From assembly GCA_934402515.1 (NCBI GenBank), contig CAKRTZ010000050.1, forward strand, positions 1-15,408: a stretch of DNA of 15,408 bases, read 5' to 3'. Positions 13,494-15,408 of the stretch are shown in pieces (positions within the stretch are counted from its first letter, which is position 1; every line of letters begins with the position of its first letter). Origin of the DNA: an uncultured Lachnospiraceae bacterium. GTDB lineage: Bacteria; Bacillota; Clostridia; Lachnospirales; Lachnospiraceae. The position numbers and the translations under genes are program-made. Below the pieces are notes generated by a model. The model was not told where the DNA came from, made no database searches, and saw only the letters and a list, made by a program, of their open reading frames with translations.

Positions 13494-15408
13494 AAAAAAC
13501 AATGTCCTTTTTCTTTGCTGGCAGATTGCCCTCTGCCGCAGGATAGCCCAGTGCCGCCATGCACCATACCCGGTGTCCGGCAGGGATGCCAAATTCCTCT
13601 AACAGTTCCCGGATGACTTCATCCTCCCAGAGATAAAACAATGGGTTAAGCCAGGTGGAACCGATTCCGTAGGAATGTGCCGCCAGGAAAATATTTTCCG
13701 CTGCACAGGAGGCATCCTGGCATCCGGTGGCATTCCGGATATCGTTGGAAATAAGAATGAGACAGGCAGGATTTTCAAAACCGTAGACCTTGACCTTGGA
13801 GAGGGCTGCACGCTCCTTCACCACTTCCTTGACATGCCGGATATTTTTCTCATTCTGAATCACGGTAAAACGCCAGGTCTGCATATTCCGTCCGGTGGGG
13901 GCATAGTAACCTGCTTTCAAAATCATTTCCAGTTTTTCCGGCTCGATTTTCCTGTCGGTGAAACGGCGGATACTACGTCTGGACAGGAGTGCCTGCATGA
14001 CGGGATTCATCAGTTCCTCATCGCCCCGGCTTTCCCACAGACTGCGGATAGCTTTTCTGTCGATTTTTCCCATGCGGTTTCTGGGCAGTGCCTCCACTAC
14101 CACATAGTGCTGGGGAAGTTTGTATCGTTCCATTTTTTCTGCTAAGAAGGACTGAAGTCCACTCTCGGTAAAACCGGTATTCACTGCCAGATACAGTACG
14201 GGAACCTGTCCCAGCACTTCGTTGGGATCGGCTACGCCGATACAGGCGCACTCTTTTACAAACTCGTACTGGCAGGCAATGTTTTCCACCTCAATGGGGG
14301 AAACCTTCTCTCCACCCACGTTGATAATGTCATCAGCACGTCCCAGCATGTAAACATAGCCATCGGCGTCGGTGTACACCATATCACTGGTGATCAGCCA
14401 GCCGTCTTTCAGAGTTTCGGCGGTAAGTTCCGGACGATTCCAGTAGCCCGCCATCTGCATGTCACCCTTTAATGCCATGCGTCCGGGATGTTCCCTGTCG
14501 CTCCGGATGGGTTCACCCGCCTCGTTTAATACCCGGACTTCCACATTGGGAAGGGGTTTTCCCACGGCACCAATCTGGTCGGGGTGAGATGACACTTCTG
14601 TCACATTGGTAAAAAGGGCACCGCCGGATTCCGAGGAGCCCCAGGTGTTGTAGATGATGGTGTGAGGCAGCTCCGCGGTGAGGCGTCTGCGCTGGGCAAT
14701 GGTGAGGCTGCCTGCTCCAACTTCGATATAGCGGAATTTGCTCATGATAGGCACAAACTGATCCTGCATCTGTCCACGGAGGATTTCCATGGAGGCAGGA
14801 ACGGCCACCATGGCGGTGCAGTCAAAGGCGGTCTGGTTATTTTCCACTTCTTTTGCAAAGGCAAAACCGTTCTGGAGAACCACCATGGCACCCTGATAGA
14901 GTGTCGCCCGGAGCACCCGTAGGGCAAAAGAATGGTTTAAGGGAAGGGGAAGCAAAAGCCGCTCGTCCTCCCGGATACCGATGCCCTGGATGGTGTTGGA
15001 TAAAATGTTATAAACTGCCTTATAGGTAAGGATGACGCCTTTGGGTTTGCCGGTGGTTCCGGTGGTGAAAAGGAGTTCTGCCATGTCCTCCGGCTTTGGC
15101 ATCACATAGTCTGCAAAGGTTTCCGGTGCCGGGGCAGCATAGAGCTGTTTCAGGTGGGAAACGTTACAGTGTTCGCCCCAGTCCTTACCATTTCTCTCTT
15201 TCATGGGTTTATCGGTGAGAAAGAGAACTGCCTGGGCGTCCTCGTAGACAGCGGCGGCGTTCTCCGCAGTGGTATTTTTGTCGATAAAGACGGCGATAGC
15301 GCCGGCATACTGGATGCCCAGGTAGACTGCCACCATCTCCGGCTTAGAAAGAGCACTGAAAAGAACCCGGTCACCGGGTTTTATGTCCATGGTTTTGAGA
15401 GTGGTTCC
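13477..15408 (-). CDS. Adenylate-forming ligase fused to nitroreductase domain, 5' partial
   Basis: Numbering is from the Met codon at 15390, but the frame stays open to the window edge (six more codons, GTTLKT) and the domain normally has residues before PGDRVL, so the real start lies outside. Residues 1-450 are an ANL adenylation domain: phosphate loop FTTGTTGKPKG (108-118), A5 motif NTWGSSESGG (248-257), SDMVYTDADGYVYMLGRAD with D352/D353 region and GGEKVSP, and the A10 lysine K442 in RMGKIDRK. After a short linker, residues 461-637 form a nitroreductase-type FMN domain: RRSIRRF (471-477), APTGRNMQTW (497-506), CQDASCAAENIFLAAHSYGIG and the ending WCMAALGYP. The first half should activate a carboxylic acid as acyl-AMP and load it on CoA or a carrier protein; the second could oxidise or reduce that acyl group. 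Substrate unknown. It overlaps the SGNH gene, which points to a shared surface-acylation role. Confidence 0.88.
   Translation of the reverse strand, partial: GTTLKTMDIKPGDRVLFSALSKPEMVAVYLGIQYAGAIAVFIDKNTTAENAAAVYEDAQAVLFLTDKPMKERNGKDWGEHCNVSHLKQLYAAPAPETFADYVMPKPEDMAELLFTTGTTGKPKGVILTYKAVYNILSNTIQGIGIREDERLLLPLPLNHSFALRVLRATLYQGAMVVLQNGFAFAKEVENNQTAFDCTAMVAVPASMEILRGQMQDQFVPIMSKFRYIEVGAGSLTIAQRRRLTAELPHTIIYNTWGSSESGGALFTNVTEVSSHPDQIGAVGKPLPNVEVRVLNEAGEPIRSDREHPGRMALKGDMQMAGYWNRPELTAETLKDGWLITSDMVYTDADGYVYMLGRADDIINVGGEKVSPIEVENIACQYEFVKECACIGVADPNEVLGQVPVLYLAVNTGFTESGLQSFLAEKMERYKLPQHYVVVEALPRNRMGKIDRKAIRSLWESRGDEELMNPVMQALLSRRSIRRFTDRKIEPEKLEMILKAGYYAPTGRNMQTWRFTVIQNEKNIRHVKEVVKERAALSKVKVYGFENPACLILISNDIRNATGCQDASCAAENIFLAAHSYGIGSTWLNPLFYLWEDEVIRELLEEFGIPAGHRVWCMAALGYPAAEGNLPAKKKDIVFYADEG

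Noticed and set aside
13494..13592. N-terminal extension of the SGNH protein by 33 residues
   Set aside because: It would overlap the ligase gene deeply, place Arg/Trp-rich shadow sequence before the membrane anchor, and ignore the AAAAAGGA site that fits the ATG at 13493.

Overview
The window reads as an ordinary chromosomal stretch of an anaerobic Firmicute, most likely a Lachnospiraceae-type clostridium. This rests on the protein families (Firmicute MutS2 with a Smr domain, YhaM, a clostridial-type ThyX variant, the clostridial tail behind RlmD), the strong GGAGG-type ribosome binding sites and the moderate GC content. It is an inference from family resemblance; no database was consulted. 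No tRNA, rRNA, CRISPR array, insertion sequence or phage gene was seen.

Region 1 (1-3972, minus strand) is a tight three-gene operon read right to left: a membrane-anchored HtrA/DegP-like protein with a PDZ domain but none of the three catalytic residues, then the 3'-5' exoribonuclease YhaM, then the 23S rRNA methyltransferase RlmD. RlmD stops inside a short palindromic element. Directly behind it a tail that often belongs to clostridial RlmD proteins continues in another frame to the window edge.

Region 2 (3973-4137) is a divergent intergenic stretch. It holds a good promoter for the leftward operon and a weaker, very start-proximal promoter for mutS2. Region 3 (4138-8656, plus strand) is mutS2, an OmpR-type response regulator and its sensor kinase, tightly packed, closed by a strong hairpin terminator that probably works in both directions.

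Region 4 (8710-12170, minus strand) is a four-gene run: a Cache-like/HAMP/GGDEF diguanylate cyclase, a UPF0340 (YwlG/TIGR01440) protein, a small lipoprotein with an Ig-like domain, and an unusual ThyX thymidylate synthase whose signature reads THI instead of RHR. A promoter precedes the cyclase gene.

Region 5 (12264-15408, minus strand) is the most novel-looking part: an adenylate-forming ligase fused to a nitroreductase domain (its 5' end lies outside the window), overlapping a membrane-anchored SGNH-type protein. Together they resemble two parts of a DltA/DltD-like surface-acylation pathway. The missing carrier protein and MBOAT acyltransferase would be expected beyond the right edge.
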